The translations under genes were made by a program, and so were the position numbers. 64,000 nucleotides of DNA from CALVNN01 sp964393975 (GTDB lineage Bacteria; Bacillota; Clostridia; Christensenellales; UBA1242). The notes under the pieces were generated by a model. The model searched no databases and was not told the origin of the DNA. It was given only the letters and a program-made list of their open reading frames with translations. The stretch is from positions 13,166-77,165 of the forward strand of contig CAYMVO010000003.1 of assembly GCA_964393975.1 (NCBI GenBank), written 5' to 3'. This document shows, piece by piece, positions 43,691-51,502 of the stretch; the first letter of the stretch is position 1, and each line of letters starts with the position of its first letter.

Positions 43691-44395
43691 ATGTTTAATA
43701 AAGATTTTTTAAATATTACATTAGTGTTTTCTGGGATATTATTTATTTTTATTAGTTTTCTTTATGTAAATCATTTAAACATACATAGCACTCAGTTTAT
43801 TTTTAATAATAATATTGAGAAGGTTGTTGAAATTAAAACTTCAAATGATGAAATTATTTAAAATTATGCTACTGGATTTTTTGTAAATAAAAATGGCGTT
43901 ATACTAACTAACAAACATGTTGTAAATAGTTCAGAAGACAATAATAATTTTAAAATAGTTAAAGTAAGATTATCAGACATGAATGAATGGCAAAATGCTG
44001 AAATAATAAATGTTAGTAATAAAAGTGATTTGGCATTAGTAAAAATTGATAAAACAAACACAAAATATTTTGACTTTAGCAATAATGTTAAAAATGGTGA
44101 AACTGTATATACATTAGGCAATCCAAATGGACTAGGATTATCTTTCAGTAGTGGCGTGGTTTCAAGTAATGAAAGAAACATATTATACAATGATAAAACA
44201 ATAACAACAATACAAACAAGTCTTGTTGTTAATGAGGGAAATAGTGGTGGACCTGTTTTTAACAGCTCCAGCAAACTTGTTGGAATAATTAGTTTTAGAT
44301 TAAAAGATAAATATGATAATGTAATTCAAGGTGTTTCATTTATTTTGCCTGTTTCTACTATTCAAATGTTTATAATAGAGTCTACAGTTGAGTAA
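43691..44395 (+). pseudogene. Trypsin-like serine protease (HtrA/S1C type) with in-frame stop
   Basis: From the ATG at 43691 the frame encodes a membrane anchor (FLNITLVFSGILFIFISFLY). It reaches TAA at 43859-43861, and then continues in the same frame to 44395 with a complete protease domain: TGFFVNKNGVILTNKHVV (catalytic His), SDLALVKIDK (Asp) and VVNEGNSGGPVF (Ser). No PDZ domain follows. A C-to-T change (CAA to TAA) would explain the stop. Without readthrough or an internal start, the protease cannot be made as a membrane-tethered protein. The ATG at 43979 lies inside the domain and would lose the catalytic His. Confidence 0.75.
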
Positions 44396-44528
44396 TACTC
44401 ATGATTGGACTCTTTTTTTGTGGTTTGGTGTATTTTTGAACATAATAGTCAAAAGTCAGACAAAATATTTGTTTGCTATATGCGTTTTATTTGGTGTAAG
44501 ATATGGTATATAAGACTTAGGAGGATAT

Positions 44529-45317
44529 ATGGCGAGAAAAATTGTTATCACTTCGGGTAAAGGTGGTGTCGGAAAGACCACGACCGTTGCAAACCTTGGG
44601 TGCTTCTTGGCTAAATTTAACTATCGTGTAGCACTTATGGATTTGGATATTGGGTTAAATAATCTTGATGTGGTTATGGGACTAGAAAACAAAATTGTTT
44701 ACGATATAGTAGACGTTATAAATAATAGATGTAGAGCAAGGCAAGCACTCATTCAAGACGCGACTTTGCCATCGCTCTACGTGATGCCGTCTAGTCATAT
44801 AAACGTAAAAATCACAAAAGAACAACTAAAGTCCGTGGTGGACAATTTGGATCCATATTTTGATTTTATTTTGTTTGATTGTCCAGCGGGGATAGAGGAA
44901 GGGTTTCATAGGGCGGTGACCTTTAGTGATGAGGCAATAGTGGTAGTCACACCACATATTAGCAGTATAAGAGATGCGGATAAAGTGTTATCTATCCTAA
45001 GTAGCTACGGACTAGCGGAGGTGAATGTGCTAGTCAATCGTGTGCGTGGTGATTTGATAGTAAATAAGGAGGTGCTGTCCGTGGAGGATATACGCTGTTT
45101 ATTAAAAAATAAAGTCATTGGAGCAATACCTGAAGATGATAACATAGGGACTTTGGCTAGCTTTTCGGGTAATCTCACGGGTAAAGGCGATGCGACTAGA
45201 GCGTTTTATTTGCTCGCGACAAATGTAATTGACGGCACACATAAAATATTTGATTGCACTATGAATTATCGTGGCATTATGGGAAGTATTAGAAGAAAAT
45301 TGAAAAAGAAGGTGTAA
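44529..45317 (+). CDS. minD: Septum-site determining ATPase MinD
   Basis: MinD binds the membrane in its ATP form and recruits the division inhibitor MinC. The 262-residue protein shows the deviant Walker A (GKGGVGKTTTVANLG), MDLDIGLNNLDVVMG, and FDCPAGIEEGFHRA. It ends with the amphipathic membrane-targeting helix (YRGIMGSIRRKLKKKV). It leads a run minD-minE-spoIVFA-spoIVFB-ykvI-like; the min-spoIVF linkage is also seen in Bacillus. No minC is present in the window. An AGGAGG site precedes the ATG. Confidence 0.95.
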   Translation: MARKIVITSGKGGVGKTTTVANLGCFLAKFNYRVALMDLDIGLNNLDVVMGLENKIVYDIVDVINNRCRARQALIQDATLPSLYVMPSSHINVKITKEQLKSVVDNLDPYFDFILFDCPAGIEEGFHRAVTFSDEAIVVVTPHISSIRDADKVLSILSSYGLAEVNVLVNRVRGDLIVNKEVLSVEDIRCLLKNKVIGAIPEDDNIGTLASFSGNLTGKGDATRAFYLLATNVIDGTHKIFDCTMNYRGIMGSIRRKLKKKV

Positions 45318-45318
45318 A

Positions 45319-45558
45319 ATGGTAGGTAGTAGCGAAAGATTTAGTCGGGCAAATAACATTTTGCTTTTAGACAAAAAAAGAAGCGCCGACTCTTTACTAA
45401 ACGATGTGATAAAATGCGATATCCTAAGCGTGCTACGGTGCTATTTTGAGCTGGAAAACAACGCTTGCATTTTGTCGGTGGATACTTTGGAGGACGGCAA
45501 ACTGAGTATAAATATGTCGGTCATAGCGACTAGAGGTAAAGATTTTTGGAAGGTGTGA
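45319..45558 (+). CDS. minE: MinE-like cell division topological factor
   Basis: The 79-residue protein lies one base behind minD. Its segment KCDILSVLRCYFELENNACI, followed by DGKLSINMSVIA, fits the MinE pattern (R-x-D-I-L-x-V-I-x-x-Y then a beta strand). The N-terminal part is shorter and more polar than usual, so membrane contact by its first residues may be weak. MinE stimulates MinD ATP hydrolysis and drives Min oscillation; Clostridia commonly carry it, while Bacillus does not. The call rests on position and moderate similarity. Confidence 0.75.
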   Translation: MVGSSERFSRANNILLLDKKRSADSLLNDVIKCDILSVLRCYFELENNACILSVDTLEDGKLSINMSVIATRGKDFWKV

Positions 45559-45590
45559 GGATAAATATTTTCTTTTACGACAAAAAACCA

Positions 45591-45619
45591 AAATATTTGC
45601 TTTGGGCGTTTCATTATAT
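45591..45619 (+). promoter_or_regulatory. Candidate sigma-E-type promoter of spoIVFA-spoIVFB
   Basis: AAATATT (45591-45597), 14 bases, then CATTATAT (45612-45619), in the same spacing as the spoIVA element. The Bacillus spoIVF operon is sigma-E dependent. Confidence 0.4.
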
Positions 45620-45646
45620 ATACTAAAAACTTTTTAAGGTGTATAT

Positions 45647-46285
45647 ATGAAGTATGAAGAATTAAATATTACCAATCTAAATAATAGTTATGTCTCACCG
45701 CTAGAGGTGAAGTATATTAATCGCAATAGACACAAGGCGTTAAAAAACTCTATTTTTGGAATGGTTTTTTTGTGCCTTTTATCGTTTAATGTTTTGTTTA
45801 TTATGGACGCAATCGATACGCCGTTTACAAACAAAGTTTTGCATACCGTAAAATCTATTTTCGCAAAACCGACCGACGAACTCTTTGATGATGATAGCGA
45901 GGTGTTTTTTGTGGCGTGGCTTTTGGGCGTGCAAAGTAGTGATGAACCTTTAGAGTTTGTGTCACCGGTCAAGCATTCTATGTCTTCCAAAGAGGGTAAA
46001 GATTTACTGATACAAAACTTAGGTAATGTCGTCTATGCGACCGAAGCGGGCAAGGTCAGTAAACTAGAGTACAATGATAGCGGTCTAAAATATATGGAAA
46101 TCACTCACGCTAGTGGTGTGGTTAGCGTTTATGACAATCTTGATTTTGTCGGGGTTGTGGTGGGGGATACCGTGACAAAAGGTCAACTCATCGCTAGTAG
46201 TAAAAATCTGACTTTTAGCATAATAAAAGGCAATGATAAGGTGGATATTGAGATTAGCGACGGACGGGTAGTATTAGGTGCGTAA
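45647..46285 (+). CDS. spoIVFA: SpoIVFA-like protein (inactive M23-type domain)
   Basis: In Bacillus, SpoIVFA holds the membrane protease SpoIVFB in an inhibited complex until a forespore signal arrives. The 212-residue protein has one membrane segment (about residues 35-55). Its extracytoplasmic end carries an M23/LytM-like fold (LGNVVYATEAGKVSKLEYND, ITHASGVVSVYDNLDFVGV, VTKGQLIASS) without the H-x-H and H-x-x-x-D metal ligands, as in SpoIVFA. The gene overlaps the next one, an M50 protease, by eight bases, which strongly supports the identity. Confidence 0.82.
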   Translation: MKYEELNITNLNNSYVSPLEVKYINRNRHKALKNSIFGMVFLCLLSFNVLFIMDAIDTPFTNKVLHTVKSIFAKPTDELFDDDSEVFFVAWLLGVQSSDEPLEFVSPVKHSMSSKEGKDLLIQNLGNVVYATEAGKVSKLEYNDSGLKYMEITHASGVVSVYDNLDFVGVVVGDTVTKGQLIASSKNLTFSIIKGNDKVDIEISDGRVVLGA

Positions 46286-47087
46286 GTCGTTTTCATTTTT
46301 GATACATCCTTTATTTTTGATTTTTGCGTGCGTGATGATTTATTTTGGGAATGCGGTTGTGTTTTTTGAGTTTATGCTAGCGGTCATTTTGCACGAACTC
46401 GGTCATAGTTTGGTCGCTAAAAGGTTAGGATACAAACTGAAAAGTCTTTGCCTTATGCCGTATGGAGCGCAACTAAACCTACAAAGTAACGCCCTAAGAT
46501 GTAGTGATGAGGTACTAATTGCCCTAGCAGGACCTTTTGTGAATGTCCTTTGCTTTTGTGTAGGAGTAGCTCTTTGGTGGCTCTTTCCGCTGATGTACCC
46601 GTACACCGAAGCTTTTGTAATGTCTTCTTTTGTAATGGCGATATTCAACCTTTTACCGCTAGTACCGCTAGACGGTAGCCGTGTAATATTGGCGTTTATG
46701 GGAGCAAAAAACAAACGCCGACTTGGGTATAAAATACTATCAATCATAAATTGCGCTATAAGTGGGGTGCTATTTATACTTTTTGCGGTTAGTTGTTTTT
46801 ATGAGGTAAACTTTACTTTTGGAATAATATCAATATTTTTGATGATGGGCGCTTTTGAGAGGGACACCGATTTTGACTACTGTTATCTATTTCAGTTTGA
46901 AAAGTTCGAGCTAAATAAAAAGCGAAGTTTACCTATCAAATTTTTTGTCGTGCATAAAGATTTTAAAGCGTTAGACCTTTTTCGCCTCGCTAGTCCAAAC
47001 TTTTACGCTGTCGCAGTGGTGGTGGATGATGATTACAAGCCGATAAAAACGATTTATGAGTCAGATTTTCATAAGCTAGTGGGGTAA
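46278..47087 (+). CDS. spoIVFB: SpoIVFB-like intramembrane metalloprotease (M50)
   Basis: SpoIVFB cleaves pro-sigma-K in the mother cell membrane to release active sigma-K late in sporulation. The 269-residue protein has about six hydrophobic segments, the zinc site H-E-L-G-H (about residue 40) and the third ligand in NLLPLVPLDGSRV. A C-terminal cytoplasmic domain of about 70 residues with CBS-like character follows (FRLASPNFYAVAVVVDDDYKPIKT). The GTG start lies inside the end of spoIVFA. Presence of the pair suggests regulated sigma-K processing. Confidence 0.9.
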   Translation: MRKSFSFLIHPLFLIFACVMIYFGNAVVFFEFMLAVILHELGHSLVAKRLGYKLKSLCLMPYGAQLNLQSNALRCSDEVLIALAGPFVNVLCFCVGVALWWLFPLMYPYTEAFVMSSFVMAIFNLLPLVPLDGSRVILAFMGAKNKRRLGYKILSIINCAISGVLFILFAVSCFYEVNFTFGIISIFLMMGAFERDTDFDYCYLFQFEKFELNKKRSLPIKFFVVHKDFKALDLFRLASPNFYAVAVVVDDDYKPIKTIYESDFHKLVG

Positions 47088-47089
47088 AT

Positions 47090-48052
47090 ATGCGGTTGAA
47101 AGTGGTTTATCTTCTTGTCCTAATATGCGGTTGCGTTATGGGTGCGGGGTTTGTCAGTGGTAGCGAATTATGGCTATTTTTTGGGCGGTACGGGTGGTTT
47201 GCCTTGCCGTTATTACTACTATTTGCGTGTGTGTTTGGTAGCGGTGTGTACAAGGTGATGATGTTAAAGGAAAAGTACAAAATAGGTAATATAGAGGAAT
47301 TAAGCGTCTTGCTTATGCCAAAAATAGGACGATACATTGACTATGTGCTAAAGTTTAGCTACCTCGTCTTTGCCTCCGCAATGCTCGCGTGTATACGCAC
47401 CCTTGCGGGCGAGTGGGTTTGCGTTGGCGTGCTAATCGTGTCATTTGTCATTGTGTATTTAAACAAAAAAACTCTTATGCGACTAAATCTATTTTTGGTG
47501 CCGATAGTGATAGGTTTTGTGGTGAGTCTAATAGTGGTTAATCAAAATAGTATTGAAATAGCGAGTCTATTGCGACCTACTACTAGCGTGTTTTTTGCTA
47601 GCGTGGGCGTGGTCTTCTATGCGACTGTAAATCTGCTATTGTGCTTTGGCGCACTCTTAAAGTCGTATAAATCTCTCACAAAAAAAGAGACCTATCTAGT
47701 CGCTTTGGTCTCTAGCGTTATACTATGCGTGCTAGCGTGGTGCGTGCTATTACTTGTTTGCTCTACTGATTTTAATCTTATTGATTTACCCCTAAGCGGT
47801 GTCGCAAGTAGTAGTGGTGCTATGTTTGGTGTGCTAGGTGATATTGTCATAGTCGCGAGCATTTTTACCACGTTTATTGCCTGCGTTTTTGGTGTGCATA
47901 CCGACAAGACTAGTGCGCATAGACTCGTTTTTTTATTTTGCGCCATATACATTTTGAGTTTGGTCGGATTTTATCATATATTAGAAATAGGATATTTTGC
48001 AGTGGGCGTCTTTTCGTTTACGTATTTTGTCTTACTTATGCGAAAGACTTAA
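47090..48052 (+). CDS. YkvI-like membrane protein (APC/LeuT-fold)
   Basis: The 320-residue protein has about ten hydrophobic segments and the N-terminal GAGFVSGSELWLFFGRYGW motif, which marks YkvI-type membrane proteins related to the APC transporter superfamily. No substrate is known for the family. It starts two bases behind spoIVFB, so it is probably the last gene of the min-spoIVF run, and its 3' end overlaps the convergent ABC permease gene by four bases. A role during sporulation is possible from the context only. Confidence 0.78.
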   Translation: MRLKVVYLLVLICGCVMGAGFVSGSELWLFFGRYGWFALPLLLLFACVFGSGVYKVMMLKEKYKIGNIEELSVLLMPKIGRYIDYVLKFSYLVFASAMLACIRTLAGEWVCVGVLIVSFVIVYLNKKTLMRLNLFLVPIVIGFVVSLIVVNQNSIEIASLLRPTTSVFFASVGVVFYATVNLLLCFGALLKSYKSLTKKETYLVALVSSVILCVLAWCVLLLVCSTDFNLIDLPLSGVASSSGAMFGVLGDIVIVASIFTTFIACVFGVHTDKTSAHRLVFLFCAIYILSLVGFYHILEIGYFAVGVFSFTYFVLLMRKT

Positions 48053-48864
48053 TTACCGCTTTTGCGTACTCGTTTTTCTAGTGCCATTACGCCAAAATAC
48101 ATTGCCGTAGCGAGTATGCACAAGATAAGCGTGCTAGACATTACAAGGTCTAGATTGAATACCGTTCCGCCGTAGACTATTAGGTACCCGAGTCCCGCTT
48201 TGCTCACCAAATATTCGCCCATAATCGTACCTACCCAAGTAAGCCCGACGTTGATTTTGAGAATGGAAACGAGTTCGCCAAGTGCGTTTGGAAATACGAG
48301 TTTTGTAAATAATTGCCACTTGCTAGCACCCATTGCTTGCATTAGGAGTATTTTGTCTTTGTCGCACGACATAAACGCACTTAGCATTGACAATATTGTC
48401 ACTATGATGAGGATAAGTATTGCCATTACGACAATAGCTTTTGTGCCACTGCCAAACCATATTATGATGAGTGGACCGAGTGCTATTTTTGGTAGCGCGT
48501 TTAGTACCACAATGTAAGGATCTAGTACGCGCCTAAGAGACTCGCTCCACCATAACGCTATCGCTATAACAAGTCCCAAACCCGTCGCTATCACAAACCC
48601 TAAAATCGCCTCATATAGCGTGACGTATATATGTGTAAATAGTTCACCCGAGATAGCAAGTTTGACTATGCAGTTAAACATTCTACTCGGACTACTCATA
48701 AAGAATGAGTCAATCACACCTAAAAAAGCAAAGAGCTCCCAAAACCCTATTATCCCCACTATCAAAGATATTTGTAAGGTGATGATTATCCATTTTTTGC
48801 GGTTTACTTTTTTAATAAAATCAGTGTGTTCTTTTGTAAAATTGTTTTCTTTTTTATTTTTCAT
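48049..48864 (-). CDS. ABC transporter permease (SsuC/TauC/ThiX type)
   Basis: This is the integral membrane subunit of an importer for a small organic solute. The start at 48864 is chosen because GGAAGGAAC lies just before it; a longer frame runs far into the ATPase gene. The 271-residue protein has about six membrane segments and the EAA-type loop (MQAMGASKWQLFTKLVFPNA) that contacts the ATPase. It overlaps the ATPase gene by 11 bases. The family covers sulfonate, nitrate/taurine and thiamine-precursor uptake, and the sequence does not separate these. Confidence 0.9.
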   Translation of the reverse strand: MKNKKENNFTKEHTDFIKKVNRKKWIIITLQISLIVGIIGFWELFAFLGVIDSFFMSSPSRMFNCIVKLAISGELFTHIYVTLYEAILGFVIATGLGLVIAIALWWSESLRRVLDPYIVVLNALPKIALGPLIIIWFGSGTKAIVVMAILILIIVTILSMLSAFMSCDKDKILLMQAMGASKWQLFTKLVFPNALGELVSILKINVGLTWVGTIMGEYLVSKAGLGYLIVYGGTVFNLDLVMSSTLILCILATAMYFGVMALEKRVRKSGN

Positions 48865-49597
48865 ATTGAAGTTCCTTCCAGATTGTATCAAAATATTTTT
48901 TAAACTCTTTTTGCCCTCTCCGCTCAAAAGGTGTCAAGTCTTTATCTAGTCTTATCGTAACTATTTTCTTTACTACGGCTGGTCGTTTTGATAGTATTAT
49001 CACTCTGTCCGCCATTGATATTGCCTCGTGTATGTCGTGCGTCACAAGGATAGCGGTCTTTTCTTCCGACTTTATTATCCGCCACACATCATCGCACACA
49101 TCTAAGCGGGTTTGAAAGTCTAGCGCCGAAAACGGCTCATCCAAAAGCAGTATATCTGGCATCAAAGCGAGTGTCCTTATCAGTGCGACACGCTGTCGCA
49201 TTCCTCCGCTGAGTTGATTAGGGTAGTGGTCTAAAAAATCACCTATGCCGTATTTTTCGCTCAAATCTTTTATATATGATATGCTCTTTGGGGTATCTTT
49301 TTTTTGCAGTTCTAGTCCTAGTGTTATGTTTTTATAAATGGTACGCCAGTTAAACAAATGGTCTTTTTGAAACATATATCCGCTCTTGAGTCCGTCCGCC
49401 ATAACTATTTGCCCGCTAGACGGCTTTAAAATGCCTGCTATCAGTGACAAAATGGTCGTCTTACCGCAACCGCTAGGTCCTACTATCGCTACAAATTCAC
49501 CCTTTTTTATCTCAAAATCTAGACTCTTTATTGCTAGCGTCTCATTGCTTAATGTATGGTATATCAAACTAACATTGTCAAATTTTAAAATGCTCAT
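48854..49597 (-). CDS. ABC transporter ATP-binding protein (SsuB/TauB type)
   Basis: This 247-residue ATPase powers the importer. Walker A (VGPSGCGKTTIL), the Q loop, the signature (LSGGMRQRVALIRTL), Walker B (ILLLDEPFSALD) and the switch histidine (VTHDIHEAI) are all intact. A GAGGG ribosome site precedes the ATG. Gene order on the minus strand is binding protein, a 413-bp gap, ATPase, permease. Confidence 0.95.
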   Translation of the reverse strand: MSILKFDNVSLIYHTLSNETLAIKSLDFEIKKGEFVAIVGPSGCGKTTILSLIAGILKPSSGQIVMADGLKSGYMFQKDHLFNWRTIYKNITLGLELQKKDTPKSISYIKDLSEKYGIGDFLDHYPNQLSGGMRQRVALIRTLALMPDILLLDEPFSALDFQTRLDVCDDVWRIIKSEEKTAILVTHDIHEAISMADRVIILSKRPAVVKKIVTIRLDKDLTPFERRGQKEFKKYFDTIWKELQYEK

Positions 49598-49911
49598 TTT
49601 CCCTCGTTTTTTAAATAAAATATCAAAAGGTTTTTCCCCTTTTAATTCATTATATGTTTTGCTTTATAATTTGTTATTATATGATATCATCTCGCACAAA
49701 ACATTGCGTTACATAATGTTTGCGTTGTACTTTTACTAGTTTGTATAAATGAAGTGACTTTGTGTGTTAGGATTGATAGATTTAAAGCAGATATGCAAAT
49801 AGAAAGCGACTATAAATATGAGGGCAATCTTATTTAAAAACACACCTCTAAAAGATGATAATTGGTTATTTGTATGTTAATTAAAATTTGATAAAATAAT
49901 TTAAAAAGTTA
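49598..49911. other. Gap between ATPase and binding-protein genes
   Basis: About 310 AT-rich bases without a gene or a clear promoter, bounded by the terminator hairpin at 49912-49965. If that hairpin is efficient, the ATPase-permease pair needs its own promoter in this gap; I could not point to one. Confidence 0.4.
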
Positions 49912-49965
49912 TAAAAAAAGAAGCATTGCGTTTTATACACCTATATAGGTGAGTCGCATTGCTCC
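49912..49965 (-). terminator. Hairpin terminator after the binding-protein gene
   Basis: Outer stem GAAGCATTGCG with CGCATTGCTCC (9 of 11 pairs) encloses a perfect palindrome CACCTATATAGGTG. Eight T follow on the minus strand and TTTTTT on the plus strand. It could reduce transporter expression relative to the binding protein. Confidence 0.7.
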
Positions 49966-50010
49966 TTTTTTGTAATGTCAGCGATAAAAATAACGATTGG
50001 TTTTTTTGGT

Positions 50011-51030
50011 TTAACTATTTAGTTTTTCCATTACTTTTAGGGCGATTGAGTTGTCGACGAGTTTAGAAAACTCTACCTTTTGGTCTAGATATCCTGCGTC
50101 TATCATAATGGTTTGGAGTTTGTCTAGTGCGTTTGCGTTCATTACGGGCGTATTGTTCCAAGCGTCAATATTTTTGTAGCTTTGAATTGCTTTTTTGATA
50201 GACTCTAGACTAGTACCCGCAAACGAGTCTTTTAAGGCGTTAGCAACGGTGTCAAGGTCGTTATTTATTATAAAATAATAACCTTTCATCACTGCGGTCA
50301 AAAACTTTTCTATTTTTTCGCTATTCTTTTTTGCATAATCTTTTTTTGATATAAAGGCGGTGTATGGTATTTCTCCGCTTTCTTGACCAACACTTGCGAT
50401 ATTATAACCTTTACCCGCCATTTCATAGTCGCTAGCGGTCGGCTCAAACATAGTGCAGTATGCGTTGGTGCTTGCCTCAAATGCTGGCGCCACCATATTA
50501 AACGAGTAATCAAGGTTTAGTATCGTGTCAACATCTGCGCTTATCTGGTCACCTACCTTTAGACCATTCTTTTTGAGTACATATTCTAGTACCATAGCAG
50601 GGACGCCACCCTTACGCCCACCGATAATCTCTTTGCCTTTTAGGTCGGACCAACTAAAATCTGTATCGTTTGTCTTGCTCATTAGGAACGAACCGTCACG
50701 CTTTGTGAGTTGCCCAAAAATAACCGGCGCGTTCTTTGCGCCCTCTTTCACTACATAGATGCACGCTTCAGGTCCCATAAGACCGATATCCGCGTCACCA
50801 CTTAGTACTGATGCCATAGATTTATCCGCGCCACCGCCATTAGTGAGCTCTATTTTTAGACCTTCATCTTCAAAATATTTATTGTTGATTGCCACATACA
50901 AAGGTGCGTAAAAAATACTATGAGTCACTTCATTTAGTCTAATTGTGTTATTATCACTATTGGTGCAACCAGCAAATAAAAAAGTCACCGATAATATAGT
51001 AGCGCAAATAAATATGCTTAATTTTTTCAT
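50011..51030 (-). CDS. NMT1/ThiY-type ABC substrate-binding lipoprotein
   Basis: The 339-residue protein has a lipoprotein signal (FICATILSVTFLFAGC) and a periplasmic-binding fold of the NMT1/THI5, SsuA, TauA group: RLNEVTHSIFYAPLYVAINN, LTNGGGADKSMASVLSGDAD and IGLMGPEACIYV. It delivers its ligand to the permease encoded downstream on the same strand. Related Clostridia proteins are often annotated as thiamine-pyrimidine or sulfonate binders. No TPP riboswitch is visible upstream, so thiamine precursors are not favoured. An AAAGGAG ribosome site precedes the ATG. Confidence 0.9.
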   Translation of the reverse strand: MKKLSIFICATILSVTFLFAGCTNSDNNTIRLNEVTHSIFYAPLYVAINNKYFEDEGLKIELTNGGGADKSMASVLSGDADIGLMGPEACIYVVKEGAKNAPVIFGQLTKRDGSFLMSKTNDTDFSWSDLKGKEIIGGRKGGVPAMVLEYVLKKNGLKVGDQISADVDTILNLDYSFNMVAPAFEASTNAYCTMFEPTASDYEMAGKGYNIASVGQESGEIPYTAFISKKDYAKKNSEKIEKFLTAVMKGYYFIINNDLDTVANALKDSFAGTSLESIKKAIQSYKNIDAWNNTPVMNANALDKLQTIMIDAGYLDQKVEFSKLVDNSIALKVMEKLNS

Positions 51031-51118
51031 AAAATCTCCTTTTTTTAGTTTGTAATATACTATTCAAAGCGGATTATAAATGTTAATATTTTAAATATTT
51101 ACTTTTTTTTGAAAATAC

Positions 51119-51147
51119 TTGAAAAGTTGCACTAAGTTTGTTATAAT
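51119..51147 (+). promoter_or_regulatory. Sigma-A-type promoter
   Basis: TTGAAA (51119-51124), 17 bases, then TATAAT (51142-51147). It fixes the next gene's start at 51182, because upstream in-frame ATGs overlap the promoter. Confidence 0.75.
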
Positions 51148-51181
51148 GATAAAGAAATATTTTATAAAGGGTTGGCTCGTT

Positions 51182-51439
51182 ATGAATTTTAATAACATTT
51201 ATTTACTGGCAAGTTTGATGGAGTGGCTTGAAAACCCACTAGCAATAGTAGGTGTGGTTTTGGCGGCGGTAGGTCTTGCGATGGCGTTTATAGCTAAGCG
51301 TATCACTAAGGCAGTTAGACATAAGAGTGATATTGATTCTAATGATAAGGTTTATGTTTCTTTGTGTTTGACTGGCTTGATTTTGGTCATAGTGGCGCTA
51401 ATATTAGTCGCGGTCGCATCATCAAAGTTACCTCAATAA
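51182..51439 (+). CDS. Small membrane protein with two TM segments
   Basis: The 85-residue protein has hydrophobic segments at about residues 20-41 (AIVGVVLAAVGLAMAFIAK) and 60-80 (LCLTGLILVIVALILVAVA), joined by a charged loop (RITKAVRHKSDIDSNDKVY). The start is set by the promoter position. The ribosome site is weak (AAAGGG at some distance). A terminator follows at once, so it is a single-gene unit. Function unknown. Confidence 0.65.
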   Translation: MNFNNIYLLASLMEWLENPLAIVGVVLAAVGLAMAFIAKRITKAVRHKSDIDSNDKVYVSLCLTGLILVIVALILVAVASSKLPQ

Positions 51440-51449
51440 ATTTTTTGTG

Positions 51450-51479
51450 AAAAACGCCAATATTTTTTGGTGTTTTTTT
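51450..51479 (+). terminator. Intrinsic terminator
   Basis: An 11-bp stem with one G-T pair (AAAAACGCCAA with TTGGTGTTTTT) and a T7 run. Its 3' arm overlaps the -35 box proposed for uvrC. Confidence 0.85.
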
Positions 51480-51496
51480 GATTTTTGGTGTATAAT
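51467..51496 (+). promoter_or_regulatory. Candidate uvrC promoter
   Basis: TTGGTG (51467-51472), 18 bases, then a perfect TATAAT (51491-51496), which ends only six bases before the uvrC ATG. Confidence 0.5.
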
Positions 51497-51502
51497 AAAG
51501 AT

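Noticed and set aside
50011..51120. TPP riboswitch expected for a ThiY-like transporter
   Set aside because: None of the conserved thi-box sequence is present upstream of the binding-protein gene.
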